Source: Acinetobacter populi (lineage in GTDB: Bacteria; Pseudomonadota; Gammaproteobacteria; Pseudomonadales; Moraxellaceae). From it: a stretch of 64,000 nt of DNA. The stretch spans positions 62,001 to 126,000 of the forward strand of contig NZ_NEXX01000007.1 in the NCBI RefSeq assembly GCF_002174125.1, given 5' to 3'. The position numbers and the translations under genes were made by a program. The notes beneath the pieces are model-generated. The model was not told the DNA's origin. It saw only the letters and a list, made by a program, of their open reading frames with translations, and ran no database searches. Shown here piece after piece: positions 39,142 through 47,964 of this stretch; positions within the stretch are counted from its first letter, which is position 1, and every line of letters starts with the position of its first letter.

Positions 39142-40209
39142 TTATTCACCTCGACGTCCTAACCAGGTTGAAGCACCAGCAATCACCAGAATAATGATGC
39201 CCTGAATCACCAGTACCAATGCGGAAGGCAGTTGTGCCACCATTTCCAGATTAATACCGCCAGATCTTAAAAAACCGAAAACCAGTGCCGCAGCAAATAC
39301 CCCTAGTACCGATCCGCGTGCCAGTAAACCAACAACCAGTCCATCAAAACCATAACCAGAAGAAAAACCTGTTTTTAACACCTGCTGATCACCTTGCAAC
39401 ATTAATCCGCCTGCTAGACCAGCAAATGCACCAGAAATTACCAGCGCCAAAACGATGGTGGAAAATACAGAAATTCCCGCACGTTTTGAGGCATGTGCAT
39501 TAAAACCCACACTTTTCAGATTAAAACCAAACCGGCTGTAATTCAAAATTAGATAGACTGCAATTGCCAGAAGCAAAGTAATGATCAAACCCAGATTTAG
39601 GTTATAACCACTCGTTGCAAATAATAGTGGAATAGTAGTGGCGTCAGGAATTGGCAAAGATTCTGGTAAAGATGCACTTGTAGTCATCGGTTGTTTTAAT
39701 AAATTTTCACTTTGTACACAGCAATACAATAACCAGACCGCGATAAAGGAAAGCAACAAGGTACTAATGACCTCATTGGTCCCCATTTTCGCCTTCAAAA
39801 AGCCGGCAATGCCTCCCCAGAATGCACCAGCCAGCATTGCCCCCAACAATGGATATAAAAATACTAAACCAGCGGGCAAGCCAGATGCACCGCCATATAA
39901 ACACAAAGCTGTTGCAGCAATTCCACCTACAGCGATCTGACCTTCTGCGCCAATATTGGCGAGTTTGGCACGATCAGCCAGAATAAAGCCTAGGCCAATC
40001 AAGGCAAAATAAATTGCACGATTGATTGAAGCACCAATCACATAGGGTGATCCCCATGCACCTTCAGCAAAAGCACTTAAGGCATCCTGAAATGACAGAC
40101 CATAAGCCTTTACAATCAAAAAGGAAATACTTAAGGAAATGGCGGTAACCAACAATAAAATCAGTAAAAGTCTGATATAGGAATGTTTTAAAAGCTGATG
40201 TATATTCAT
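39142..40209 (-). CDS. BMP-type ABC importer permease (NupP/YufP-like)
   Basis: The 355-residue permease has about nine membrane segments and the conserved ADRAKLANIGAEGQIAVGG and FKSVGFNAHASKRAGISVFS-like cytoplasmic loop (here LKSVGFNAHASKRAG). These are hallmarks of nucleoside importers with a BMP binding protein. I start it at 40209 (MNIHQLLKHSY), one base after the ATPase stop, rather than at 40263, which would overlap the ATPase gene by 53 bases. Confidence 0.9.
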   Translation of the reverse strand: MNIHQLLKHSYIRLLLILLLVTAISLSISFLIVKAYGLSFQDALSAFAEGAWGSPYVIGASINRAIYFALIGLGFILADRAKLANIGAEGQIAVGGIAATALCLYGGASGLPAGLVFLYPLLGAMLAGAFWGGIAGFLKAKMGTNEVISTLLLSFIAVWLLYCCVQSENLLKQPMTTSASLPESLPIPDATTIPLLFATSGYNLNLGLIITLLLAIAVYLILNYSRFGFNLKSVGFNAHASKRAGISVFSTIVLALVISGAFAGLAGGLMLQGDQQVLKTGFSSGYGFDGLVVGLLARGSVLGVFAAALVFGFLRSGGINLEMVAQLPSALVLVIQGIIILVIAGASTWLGRRGE

Positions 40210-40210
40210 T

Positions 40211-41782
40211 TCATTGTCCCGCCATCCAAGCCCCGATTTTTTCACGTGTTGCTTGTTCGCCACTGACTTCGCCTACAATTTTGCCGCGGTAAAACACCAG
40301 AATTCGATCTGCCACTGCAAGCAATTCATCCAGCTCTGAAGAAATTAATAACACCCCCAGTCCTTTATCACGTGCTGCACGGATATGCTGGTAAATTGCT
40401 GCAACTGCACCCACATCCAAACCACGGGTTGGTTGTGAAGCCAATAAAAATTTCAGAGGATTTAAGGTCAGTTCCCGTGCAAATACCGCTTTTTGTTGAT
40501 TCCCTCCCGATAAACGTCCAAATGGCACATCGGGAGAAGCAGCACGTACATCAAACTGTTGCATCAGTTGTTGTGCATCCTTCCTAATTTTTTTTCGATT
40601 TAAAAATCCATATTTGCAGTATCGATCCAGATGATTGAACAAAATATTTTCGGCCAGCGACATTTCCACTACACAGCCAGTATCATGCCGATCTTCGGCA
40701 ATCACACCAACACCACATCGGGTTAATTGCCGTGGTGTTGCATGAGTAAAATCCTGTCGCTCAATTAAAAACTGTCCACGACTTGCCGGTAACATTCCCG
40801 ATAAAATGCTGGCAAGTTCACTTTGTCCGTTTCCTTCTACACCAGCAATTGCCACAATTTCAGCTTTATTGACAATAAAAGTTGCATTGTCCAGCTTGGT
40901 TACGCCTTCCGTATCGACATAAGACAAACCATTAACATGCAAAACTTCATCTTCAATGGCACGGGTATTGGGATTAGCTGTAGAAGAAGATGACTCACGT
41001 TGTATCAGTTTTACCGTCTGTTGTTGCTGTTGCCCATTCATCATCGAATTGACCAAACGATGAATGTCTTCACGTGGATGATCTGAATAGTCCACAATCG
41101 TACCGGCTCTCAATACCGACACTTTAGACGCAACCTGAGTAATTTCAGCCAGTTTATGAGTCACCAGTAAAATGCTACAACCACGCTCGACAACCCTTTG
41201 ACAAATCTCCAGCAAGGCAGCAATTTCATTGGGTAGCAATACAGCTGTAGGTTCATCAAGAATCAGAACACGCGGATTGCGAATCAAACATTTAATAATT
41301 TCAACACGCTGTTTTTCACCGACCGCCATGTCACTGATCTGGGCATTTAAATCAATATCAAAATTCAACTCAACCAGAAGTTTTTTAATTTGTTCTGCCT
41401 GTTGTTTACGGTTTAAAACTCCCGTAACCCGCCCCAATAACAAATTGTCTAGAACAGAGGTATTTTCAATCAAGGAAAAATGTTGATGCACCATAGCAAT
41501 GCCATGCTTTAAGGCATCTTTTGGGCTGGCAGGCTGAAAAGCTTCATTCTGAAGTAAAATCTGCCCTTCATCTGCCTGCAGGGAACCAAAAATAATATTG
41601 CATAACGTTGATTTTCCTGCACCATTTTCACCTAATAGACAATGTATTTCTCCTGCTTCAAGCGTAAGTGACACATTTTTTAATGCCTGAAAAGCACCAA
41701 ATGATTTTTTGACACCCTGTAAAGATAATACACTAGATGTATCTTGCTTGACGGGACAATCAGAATGATCAACGTATGACAT
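40211..41782 (-). CDS. BMP-type ABC importer ATPase, two ABC domains (NupO/YufO-like)
   Basis: The 523-residue protein has two fused ABC modules as in sugar/nucleoside CUT2 importers. The first has Walker A CLLGENGAGKSTLCNII and Walker B VLILDEPTAVL. The second has a degenerate Walker A GVEGNGQSELASIL, the signature FGRLSGGNQQKAVFAREL and LLASQPTRGLDVGA in place of a standard Walker B. It energises the two permeases downstream. It follows the binding-protein gene by two bases. Confidence 0.92.
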   Translation of the reverse strand: MSYVDHSDCPVKQDTSSVLSLQGVKKSFGAFQALKNVSLTLEAGEIHCLLGENGAGKSTLCNIIFGSLQADEGQILLQNEAFQPASPKDALKHGIAMVHQHFSLIENTSVLDNLLLGRVTGVLNRKQQAEQIKKLLVELNFDIDLNAQISDMAVGEKQRVEIIKCLIRNPRVLILDEPTAVLLPNEIAALLEICQRVVERGCSILLVTHKLAEITQVASKVSVLRAGTIVDYSDHPREDIHRLVNSMMNGQQQQQTVKLIQRESSSSTANPNTRAIEDEVLHVNGLSYVDTEGVTKLDNATFIVNKAEIVAIAGVEGNGQSELASILSGMLPASRGQFLIERQDFTHATPRQLTRCGVGVIAEDRHDTGCVVEMSLAENILFNHLDRYCKYGFLNRKKIRKDAQQLMQQFDVRAASPDVPFGRLSGGNQQKAVFARELTLNPLKFLLASQPTRGLDVGAVAAIYQHIRAARDKGLGVLLISSELDELLAVADRILVFYRGKIVGEVSGEQATREKIGAWMAGQ

Positions 41783-41784
41783 AA

Positions 41785-42819
41785 TTAACCTTCTGCAACT
41801 TTAATTTTGCCGTCCACCAAATCTTTTTCGATTTGTTCAATTTTCTGGTTCATTTCGGCAGTACCATTACAAATTCTAAAACCGGAAGATTTTGGCCCCA
41901 TTGCCAATCCAAAAGGCTTATAACCGGCTTGCCAAGTCCCTTTATCTAATTGCTCAATGGCATATTCCACCTGATAACCTACACCGGTGGTGCTATATGC
42001 AAGATAAAGGGGATTTTTGTCATCACAGCGATCGGTATAACCACCAATAATGTGGGTGCCTTTCTCTTTAGCTGCCTGTTCGATACCTTTGGTTCCCAGA
42101 TTCACAATATAACTATGAATATCTGCACCTTGTGCAATGGCAGCTAATGTTGCCTCATGCGCTTTGGTCACATCTTCAAAATCACCGGTATAATTAGTAA
42201 TCACTTTAATCTGTGGATTGATATAATGTGCGCCATTGGCATATTCAGTCCCTGCGTTAACAATGGCAGGAATTTCCATACCGCCTACATAACTAATAGT
42301 ACCGGTTTTACTGAGCATTGCTGCAGCTGCACCTGCCACAAAAAAGATTTCCGATTGTTTCACATCATAGCCAGCAACATTGGCTGGCATATTAGGCTCT
42401 TGATTTCCTCCAATCACCACAAATTTTACTTGTGGGAATTTTTTTGCCACTTTAAACATTGACGCTTGGGTTTGGCCACCTACACCAATAACCATTTCAT
42501 TTTTAGAAGCCAGCGTAGTAATGGCCTGATCCATATCGGCATAATTAATATTTTCGATAATCTGGGTTTTCAGTTTATTTCCAAATTCTTTTTGTGCATC
42601 AGTAATACCCTGATAACCTGACTCCATCCAGCCTTTATCTGTTTTCGAACCGGGAATTAAAATTCCTACACTCATATCATCACTGGGCGCTGTTGCCGCA
42701 GTATCAGTTCCACTATTAGCTGTTGTGGCTTCTTTTTTACTATCACAACCCGTCAACAGACCTGCCGTAGTAGTACATATCATCATTGATGCCATAAAAC
42801 TTTTTTTAAATGCGCCCAT
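41785..42819 (-). CDS. BMP-family substrate-binding lipoprotein
   Basis: The 344-residue protein has a lipoprotein signal with lipobox LLTGC (Cys at about residue 25), a Ser/Thr/Ala linker, then a BMP/Med periplasmic binding domain: MSVGILIPGSKTDKGWMESG, INYADMDQAITTLASKNEMV and VKFVVIGGNQEPNMPANVAG. Relatives bind nucleosides or purine-like ligands. The ATG at 42819 has GAGGA upstream, so I reject the longer frame from 42891, which would run through the putative operator. It is the first gene of the six-gene importer-TetR-deaminase run. Confidence 0.9.
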   Translation of the reverse strand: MGAFKKSFMASMMICTTTAGLLTGCDSKKEATTANSGTDTAATAPSDDMSVGILIPGSKTDKGWMESGYQGITDAQKEFGNKLKTQIIENINYADMDQAITTLASKNEMVIGVGGQTQASMFKVAKKFPQVKFVVIGGNQEPNMPANVAGYDVKQSEIFFVAGAAAAMLSKTGTISYVGGMEIPAIVNAGTEYANGAHYINPQIKVITNYTGDFEDVTKAHEATLAAIAQGADIHSYIVNLGTKGIEQAAKEKGTHIIGGYTDRCDDKNPLYLAYSTTGVGYQVEYAIEQLDKGTWQAGYKPFGLAMGPKSSGFRICNGTAEMNQKIEQIEKDLVDGKIKVAEG

Positions 42820-42845
42820 GGTTATATTCCTCAGCCTATTCCACA

Positions 42846-42863
42846 TAAGTAAGTATTTACTTA
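42846..42863. promoter_or_regulatory. Shared island operator, copy 1 (importer promoter)
   Basis: The 18-base TAAGTAAGTATTTACTTA is identical to copy 2 at 44719-44736. Inside it lies the perfect dyad GTAAGTA-TT-TACTTAC (42849-42864). It sits 27 bases upstream of the binding-protein start. A weak minus-strand promoter TTGGCA-N17-TTATGT (42891 to 42863) places the dyad at or just past the -10, a repressor position. Confidence 0.72.
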
Positions 42864-43056
42864 CATAACTATTAAGCAACCACTGTGCCAACTTTTAAAA
42901 TAAAATAGAGAAAGGTTTTTTATCTTCCAGCCTTAACACAGCATGCAAAAAAGTAAAATCCCGATATCTTCCGGCATTTAAATAAAGCAATATGCCCTAT
43001 TATTTTGCAATTTATGCACAGAAATCGATCATTAATATATTTGCCATAAAACATTT

Positions 43057-44667
43057 TTAATATCCAAGTGCCCGGCCATCACTACGTGGATCATGTGCAC
43101 CATAATAACCTTCAGGTGTTATACAAATGACACCGGGTTGCCCAGAAAGTGGATTCTGAGCAGTGATACGTTCTACCTGATGTCCCATCTGTAGGAGCGT
43201 TTCAAGTGCTTGAATATCCGCATCTTCCTCAATCTTTAAATTATTTTTACTACTGGAAAATGTTTTACCCAGTAAAAACCGGGGTGCCTGTAAGGCTTCA
43301 TAAGGGGGAAAATCATAATCAATCAAACGGGTTAAGATAGTTGCCAGCGTTTGCGGCTGACCGTCCGCACCCTGCGTACCAAATAAAAGTTTAGTCTGTC
43401 CATTTTCTGTATAGATGCCGGGATTTAAAGTATGAAAAGGTCTTTTACAAGGTGCCAGACAATTCACATGGTTTGGATCAAGAGAAAATGAAGCACCACG
43501 GTTATGCCATAAGATGCCAGTATCTCCTGCTACCACACCACTCCCCCAATCATAATAAATGGTTTGCAACATACTGACACCATGTCCCTGTGCATCCACA
43601 ACACCAATGTAGACCGTATCACCATGCTGATAAACTTCGCTCCATGGTGCAGCCTGTTGTAGAGAAATCCTCTCTGCTTGCCGGGTTAAATGTGCTTTAC
43701 TTAATAAAATATCATTACAATGCGTTGAAAAATCAGGATCTCCGACATATTTGTTACGATCCAGAAATGCCCGTTTAATGGCCTCTACCAGTATATGGTA
43801 ATAATCTGCCGAACCTTCTTTAATCGATTGTCTTAAATCAAATTTTGATAAAATACCCATAATTTCTAGGGTTGTAATGCCTTGGGTGGGCGGTTGCAGA
43901 CTATATAAAATGCCATTACGGTAAGGTATGCTCAATGGCTTTTCCAACCGGGCATGTGTACGCTGTAAATCGCTCAACTGGATAGTCGATCCCAATTTTT
44001 GCAAACCCTGTACAATCCTTACTGCCAATTCACCTTCATAAAAATCGCGATAACCATACTCGGCAATTCGTTTTAAACTTTGTGCTAATTGTGGTTGTAA
44101 CATCAATTGATCAGATAAAAAACCATTTCCATACTGACTAAAAATTGCATTAAATCCTGCCCACTTTGCCACCTCCTGTTGGCGATAATCAAACCAGAAT
44201 TTTTGTGATTTAGTTACCTGCGTCCCATGTTCAGCCAAATCAATGGCGACCTTAAAGAGATCCTGCCACGCCATTTCCCCTTGCCAATGCTGCTGACTGT
44301 ATTCAAAAGCCTTTCCCCATGTATCTACAGTACAAGCAGTGGTAAGTGCAGCACCAATACCCCTTTCAGGAATTTTTTGCTCAATATGTTCAAGATTCTG
44401 GAAAGACTGCCCAATACCGGATAAGGTCATTACCTCACCATGTGCATCACTGAAAACCATAAAAGCATCGCCACCCAAGCCATTAAAATGTGGATAGGTC
44501 ACACTTAATACCGATGCCACAGTAATGGCTGCTTCGATGGCATTGCCACCCTGTTGAAGCACATCCAGTCCTGCCTGACTTGCCACGGTATGCGGGCTGG
44601 TTACCATCCCTTGCCTAGCAAATGTACTTTTTGTCGGAGCCAATTGATCTTTATTCATAAGTAGCAT
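43057..44667 (-). CDS. Gamma-glutamyltransferase-family amidohydrolase, no signal peptide (HpxW-like)
   Basis: About 536 residues of the Ntn-hydrolase GGT family. The N-terminal MVTSPHTVASQAGLDVLQQG and GGNAIEAAITVASVLSV are conserved. The self-cleavage and nucleophile Thr is in GDTVYIGVVDAQGHGVSM (Thr codon at 43615-43617), aligned with Thr391 of E. coli GGT, and the C-terminal GADGQPQTLATILTRLID is normal. Unlike true GGTs it has no signal peptide, so it is probably cytoplasmic. HpxW, an oxamate amidohydrolase of purine-using Klebsiella, is of this kind. The start is ambiguous (44667 or 44658). Own promoter with the island operator at 44715-44743. Confidence 0.85.
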   Translation of the reverse strand: MLLMNKDQLAPTKSTFARQGMVTSPHTVASQAGLDVLQQGGNAIEAAITVASVLSVTYPHFNGLGGDAFMVFSDAHGEVMTLSGIGQSFQNLEHIEQKIPERGIGAALTTACTVDTWGKAFEYSQQHWQGEMAWQDLFKVAIDLAEHGTQVTKSQKFWFDYRQQEVAKWAGFNAIFSQYGNGFLSDQLMLQPQLAQSLKRIAEYGYRDFYEGELAVRIVQGLQKLGSTIQLSDLQRTHARLEKPLSIPYRNGILYSLQPPTQGITTLEIMGILSKFDLRQSIKEGSADYYHILVEAIKRAFLDRNKYVGDPDFSTHCNDILLSKAHLTRQAERISLQQAAPWSEVYQHGDTVYIGVVDAQGHGVSMLQTIYYDWGSGVVAGDTGILWHNRGASFSLDPNHVNCLAPCKRPFHTLNPGIYTENGQTKLLFGTQGADGQPQTLATILTRLIDYDFPPYEALQAPRFLLGKTFSSSKNNLKIEEDADIQALETLLQMGHQVERITAQNPLSGQPGVICITPEGYYGAHDPRSDGRALGY

Positions 44668-44714
44668 AAACCTGTAAAGCAAATAGCAAAGTTGGCATTA
44701 ATATTGCTAATTTC

Positions 44715-44743
44715 ATTGTAAGTAAGTATTTACTTATCTGCAA
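44715..44743 (-). promoter_or_regulatory. GGT-like gene promoter with shared operator copy 2 in its spacer
   Basis: On the minus strand TTGCAG (44743-44738), exactly 17 bases, then TACAAT (44720-44715). The spacer is filled by the second copy of the 18-base palindrome sequence (44719-44736). On the plus strand TTGTAA-N17-TGCAAT overlaps the same bases, so a divergent promoter for the hydrolase operon at 44818 is also plausible. Bound repressor would block both. Confidence 0.68.
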
Positions 44744-44817
44744 TTAAGATGCCAAAGCACTCATTCTGGCTGATGAGGTTTTGACCCGGCTCAATTTTAA
44801 TGTTTTAAGGAGCAGTA

Positions 44818-45615
44818 ATGAATCATAAAGATGATCTTGATACGCTATTACCTATCGGTACCTATGCACAAACTGCATGGCAAGCTTCTAAAGATACCGT
44901 TTCCATGCTTGCACTACGTAAGCCTGTAATACCGCTTCATCTTGAGACAGAACCCCAAAAACTCATTATTGATTTAAATCAAACTGCTATTGTCATTGTT
45001 GATATGCAAAATGATTTTTGTACGGCAAAAGGTTGGGTAGATCATATTGGCGGCAATTATCAAATTGATCGTAGCCCAATTGAACCTTTACAACAACTTT
45101 TACCTACACTGCGCCAGCACGATGTTCCTGTGATCTGGCTCAACTGGGGGCATCGCCCGGATCTGGCAAATGCACCAGCCAATCAACATCATCTCTACAA
45201 ACCGACTGGTCGTGGGATTGGACTGTGTGAACCTTTACCCGAGCATCAGGCCCACGTACTTGAACAAGGTTCATGGGCAGCAGCAACGGTTGATGAATTA
45301 AAGCCACTGGATAATGACATTCTGGTGAATAAATATCGTATTTCTGGCTTTTGGGATACCGAACTGGACAGTATTTTGCGTAATCTGGATATCCGTACCC
45401 TATTATTTGCCGGAGTAAATACTGATCAATGTGTATTACATACCCTGACTGATGCCAACTTTCTAGGTTATGGCTGCATTATGCTTAAAGATTGCTGTGC
45501 CACCAGTTCTCCTGATTTTTGTACTGAGGCGACCATCTGGAATGTAAAAAAATGCTTTGGCTTTGTCTGTGATTCAACCGATGTAATGGAAGCCATTACA
45601 TCACCTGAACAATAG
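44818..45615 (+). CDS. Isochorismatase-fold cysteine hydrolase (RutB/BiuH-like)
   Basis: The 265-residue protein has the isochorismatase-like amidohydrolase fold with an intact triad: Asp in IVIVDMQNDFCTAKGW, Lys in ILVNKYRISGFWDTELD and Cys in LFAGVNTDQCVLHTLTDANF. The family includes RutB (ureidoacrylate amidohydrolase) and biuret hydrolase, which cut C-N bonds of ureides. AAGGAG precedes the ATG. The N-terminal 55 residues before the fold are longer than in minimal members. It is the first gene of a plus-strand unit with the amidase and carrier genes. Confidence 0.86.
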   Translation: MNHKDDLDTLLPIGTYAQTAWQASKDTVSMLALRKPVIPLHLETEPQKLIIDLNQTAIVIVDMQNDFCTAKGWVDHIGGNYQIDRSPIEPLQQLLPTLRQHDVPVIWLNWGHRPDLANAPANQHHLYKPTGRGIGLCEPLPEHQAHVLEQGSWAAATVDELKPLDNDILVNKYRISGFWDTELDSILRNLDIRTLLFAGVNTDQCVLHTLTDANFLGYGCIMLKDCCATSSPDFCTEATIWNVKKCFGFVCDSTDVMEAITSPEQ

Positions 45616-45621
45616 GACGCC

Positions 45622-46812
45622 ATGATGAATAGCGCATTTATACAAATGCTCCCAGACCTACAGTGCCATACAACTGGCCAACTGGCGCATTTAAAATTTG
45701 CAGTAAAGGATCTCATTGATGTGCAAAATACCATTACTGGCGGAGGCAACCCAAGCTGGCGCAAACTACACACCGCAGCAAAAAAAAATGCTCCTTGTGT
45801 GCAACAACTTCTGGATCAGGGCGCAATTTTAACTGGGAAAACCATTACCGATGAACTCGCCTATAGTCTGGAGGGTCATAATTATTTTTATGGCACACCG
45901 ATTAATCCACGCTGGCCTTCGGCATTGCCAGGCGGATCTTCTAGTGGTTCTGCATCAGCCGTAGCACAAGGCTTGGTAGATTTTTCATTAGGCACAGATA
46001 CTGGTGGTTCTGTGCGCGTGCCTGCTGCGTTTTGTGGTTTATGGGGAATACGTCCTTCCCATGATGTTATCTCTACACAAGGCGTCATTCCTTTCGCACC
46101 ACGTTTTGATACAGTCGGATGGTTGAGCCAAGATAAAGATATATTTAAACGAGTTGGTGAAGTTTTATTGCCCTCAGATCTCTCGTCTATGAATCTTGAA
46201 GACTTACCCTTATTAGGTGTTGCAGAAGCTTTTGACTATCGCCAGCACAATGCGCCTGAACAGGCAGCAGAAATCTTTCAGGTCTGTCAAAGATTAGGCA
46301 TGCAAAAGACCACACCAATTTTAAACCGCCATCCCAAACACTGGTTAGCCTGCTATCAATACCTACAGGACCATAATATTAAAACCGCACTAGGAAAATG
46401 GATTAAAAACAATCATCCAGAATTTGGTCCAGAAATGGATGTAAATTTCCGCCGTGTCCTTGCCAATACCGGAGACCAAATCGAACATTTTGAAACCGAG
46501 ATTGCGATTGCAAAAGTACATATCAATACAATTGTGAATGAAAATATACTCATTCTTCCCACCACACCGCTGGCACTCGTTCCAAAAGATATCAATCCAC
46601 AGGATTTATATAAATTTTATCAACAGGCATTAACCATTAATGCCATTGCCGCATTTGCCGGATTACCTCAAGTCAATATTCCTATTGCACAGCATGATGA
46701 TTATCCCATCGCTATTTCCATTATTGGTCCACGCTATAGTGACCGGCAATTAATTAACCTTGCCAGTTCACTTTATCAACAGGTGCATTCAAATCAAGTA
46801 ATAGGATATTAG
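45622..46812 (+). CDS. Short amidase-signature hydrolase
   Basis: The 396-residue amidase has the Ser-cisSer-Lys triad: Lys in LKFAVKDLIDVQN, cis-Ser in PGGSSSGSASAVAQG and nucleophile Ser in LGTDTGGSVRVPAAFCGLWG. At about 400 residues it is shorter than GatA and AtzE/AtzF types and lacks any C-terminal extra domain. It probably hydrolyses a small amide in the same pathway as the preceding cysteine hydrolase, six bases upstream. AGGA is 4 bases before the first ATG. Confidence 0.86.
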   Translation: MMNSAFIQMLPDLQCHTTGQLAHLKFAVKDLIDVQNTITGGGNPSWRKLHTAAKKNAPCVQQLLDQGAILTGKTITDELAYSLEGHNYFYGTPINPRWPSALPGGSSSGSASAVAQGLVDFSLGTDTGGSVRVPAAFCGLWGIRPSHDVISTQGVIPFAPRFDTVGWLSQDKDIFKRVGEVLLPSDLSSMNLEDLPLLGVAEAFDYRQHNAPEQAAEIFQVCQRLGMQKTTPILNRHPKHWLACYQYLQDHNIKTALGKWIKNNHPEFGPEMDVNFRRVLANTGDQIEHFETEIAIAKVHINTIVNENILILPTTPLALVPKDINPQDLYKFYQQALTINAIAAFAGLPQVNIPIAQHDDYPIAISIIGPRYSDRQLINLASSLYQQVHSNQVIGY

Positions 46813-46814
46813 GC

Positions 46815-47795
46815 ATGCTTAAACCTAAATATTTGCCAGATCATTTTAGTTTAATGATTATTGCTATGGTGATCCTTGCCAGCATTTTGCCTATTACAGG
46901 CCAAGCGGCCAATGTTTTTAATCATTTCACCGATATTGCAATTGCCCTATTATTTTTTCTTCATGGCGCAAAACTCTCCCGTCAAGCAGTGATTCAGGGC
47001 CTCACCCACTGGCGACTTCATTTAACCATTTTTGCTTCAACTTTTGTCTTTTTCCCGATGATAGGATTACTGCTTAAACCCATTATTGAACCACTTCTGC
47101 ATGAGCAGCTCTATTTGGGTATTTTGTATTTATGTCTTTTACCCTCTACCGTACAATCTTCGATTGCATTTACCTCTATTGCCAAAGGAAATGTCCCTGC
47201 TGCCTTATGTAGTGCTTCAGCCTCCAATATCTTGGGCATGTTTCTAACGCCATTTTTAGTCAGTCTATTTATTGCACAATCTACTTATACATCCTCAGAC
47301 ACGTCCACTGAGGCGGTCATCAATATTCTTCTTCTATTACTTTTACCCTTTATCCTCGGTCAAATTTTTCGTGAACGTATTTTTCCGTTAATAAAACAAC
47401 AACCGCGACTGGTCAAAATAGTCGATCAGGGTTCGATTTTAATGGTGGTCTATGCTGCATTTAGTGAAGCTACACAAGAAGGAATTTGGCATCAGGTATC
47501 GATAAACACTCTATTGATCTTAATAGGCATATGTCTAAGTTTGCTTGCTATCATCATGGTCATATTACTAGTGAGTAGTAAACAACTTGGATTTAATCAA
47601 AAAGATCAAATTACCATTTTGTTTTGCGGTTCCAAAAAAACGCTTGCCAGTGGCGTACCCATGGCAAAAATTATTTTTGCAGGTCATCCGATTGGTTTAA
47701 TTCTGCTGCCATTAATGCTATTTCACCAAATCCAGTTGCTGGTATGCGGTATTTTAGCTAGTCACTTTGCAAAGCGAGATGAAAATCTGGATTAA
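46815..47795 (+). CDS. Bile acid:sodium symporter family (BASS/SLC10-like) carrier
   Basis: The 326-residue membrane protein has about ten segments and the family pattern IAIALLFFLHGAKLSRQAVI, YLCLLPSTVQSSIAFTSIAK and FCGSKKTLASGVPMAKIIFA (YfeH-like subgroup, DUF4137-type SBF). Relatives move organic acids with Na+ or H+. It follows the amidase by two bases and so is part of the same unit. It may import the substrate or remove a product of the island enzymes. Confidence 0.88.
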   Translation: MLKPKYLPDHFSLMIIAMVILASILPITGQAANVFNHFTDIAIALLFFLHGAKLSRQAVIQGLTHWRLHLTIFASTFVFFPMIGLLLKPIIEPLLHEQLYLGILYLCLLPSTVQSSIAFTSIAKGNVPAALCSASASNILGMFLTPFLVSLFIAQSTYTSSDTSTEAVINILLLLLLPFILGQIFRERIFPLIKQQPRLVKIVDQGSILMVVYAAFSEATQEGIWHQVSINTLLILIGICLSLLAIIMVILLVSSKQLGFNQKDQITILFCGSKKTLASGVPMAKIIFAGHPIGLILLPLMLFHQIQLLVCGILASHFAKRDENLD

Positions 47796-47964
47796 TTAAG
47801 TGAATCGGTGGGTTGAATTGATTAATCCATCATAAAAGGATAATTTTTACATCAATTTTTAATCGAAATCGTATTTGACAAACGATTTTACCTTTTAGCT
47901 CTTGAAAAACTAGCCCTTTCCCTTATTTAATAGGAAGATAACTATTTTTAAATATTGGATCATT

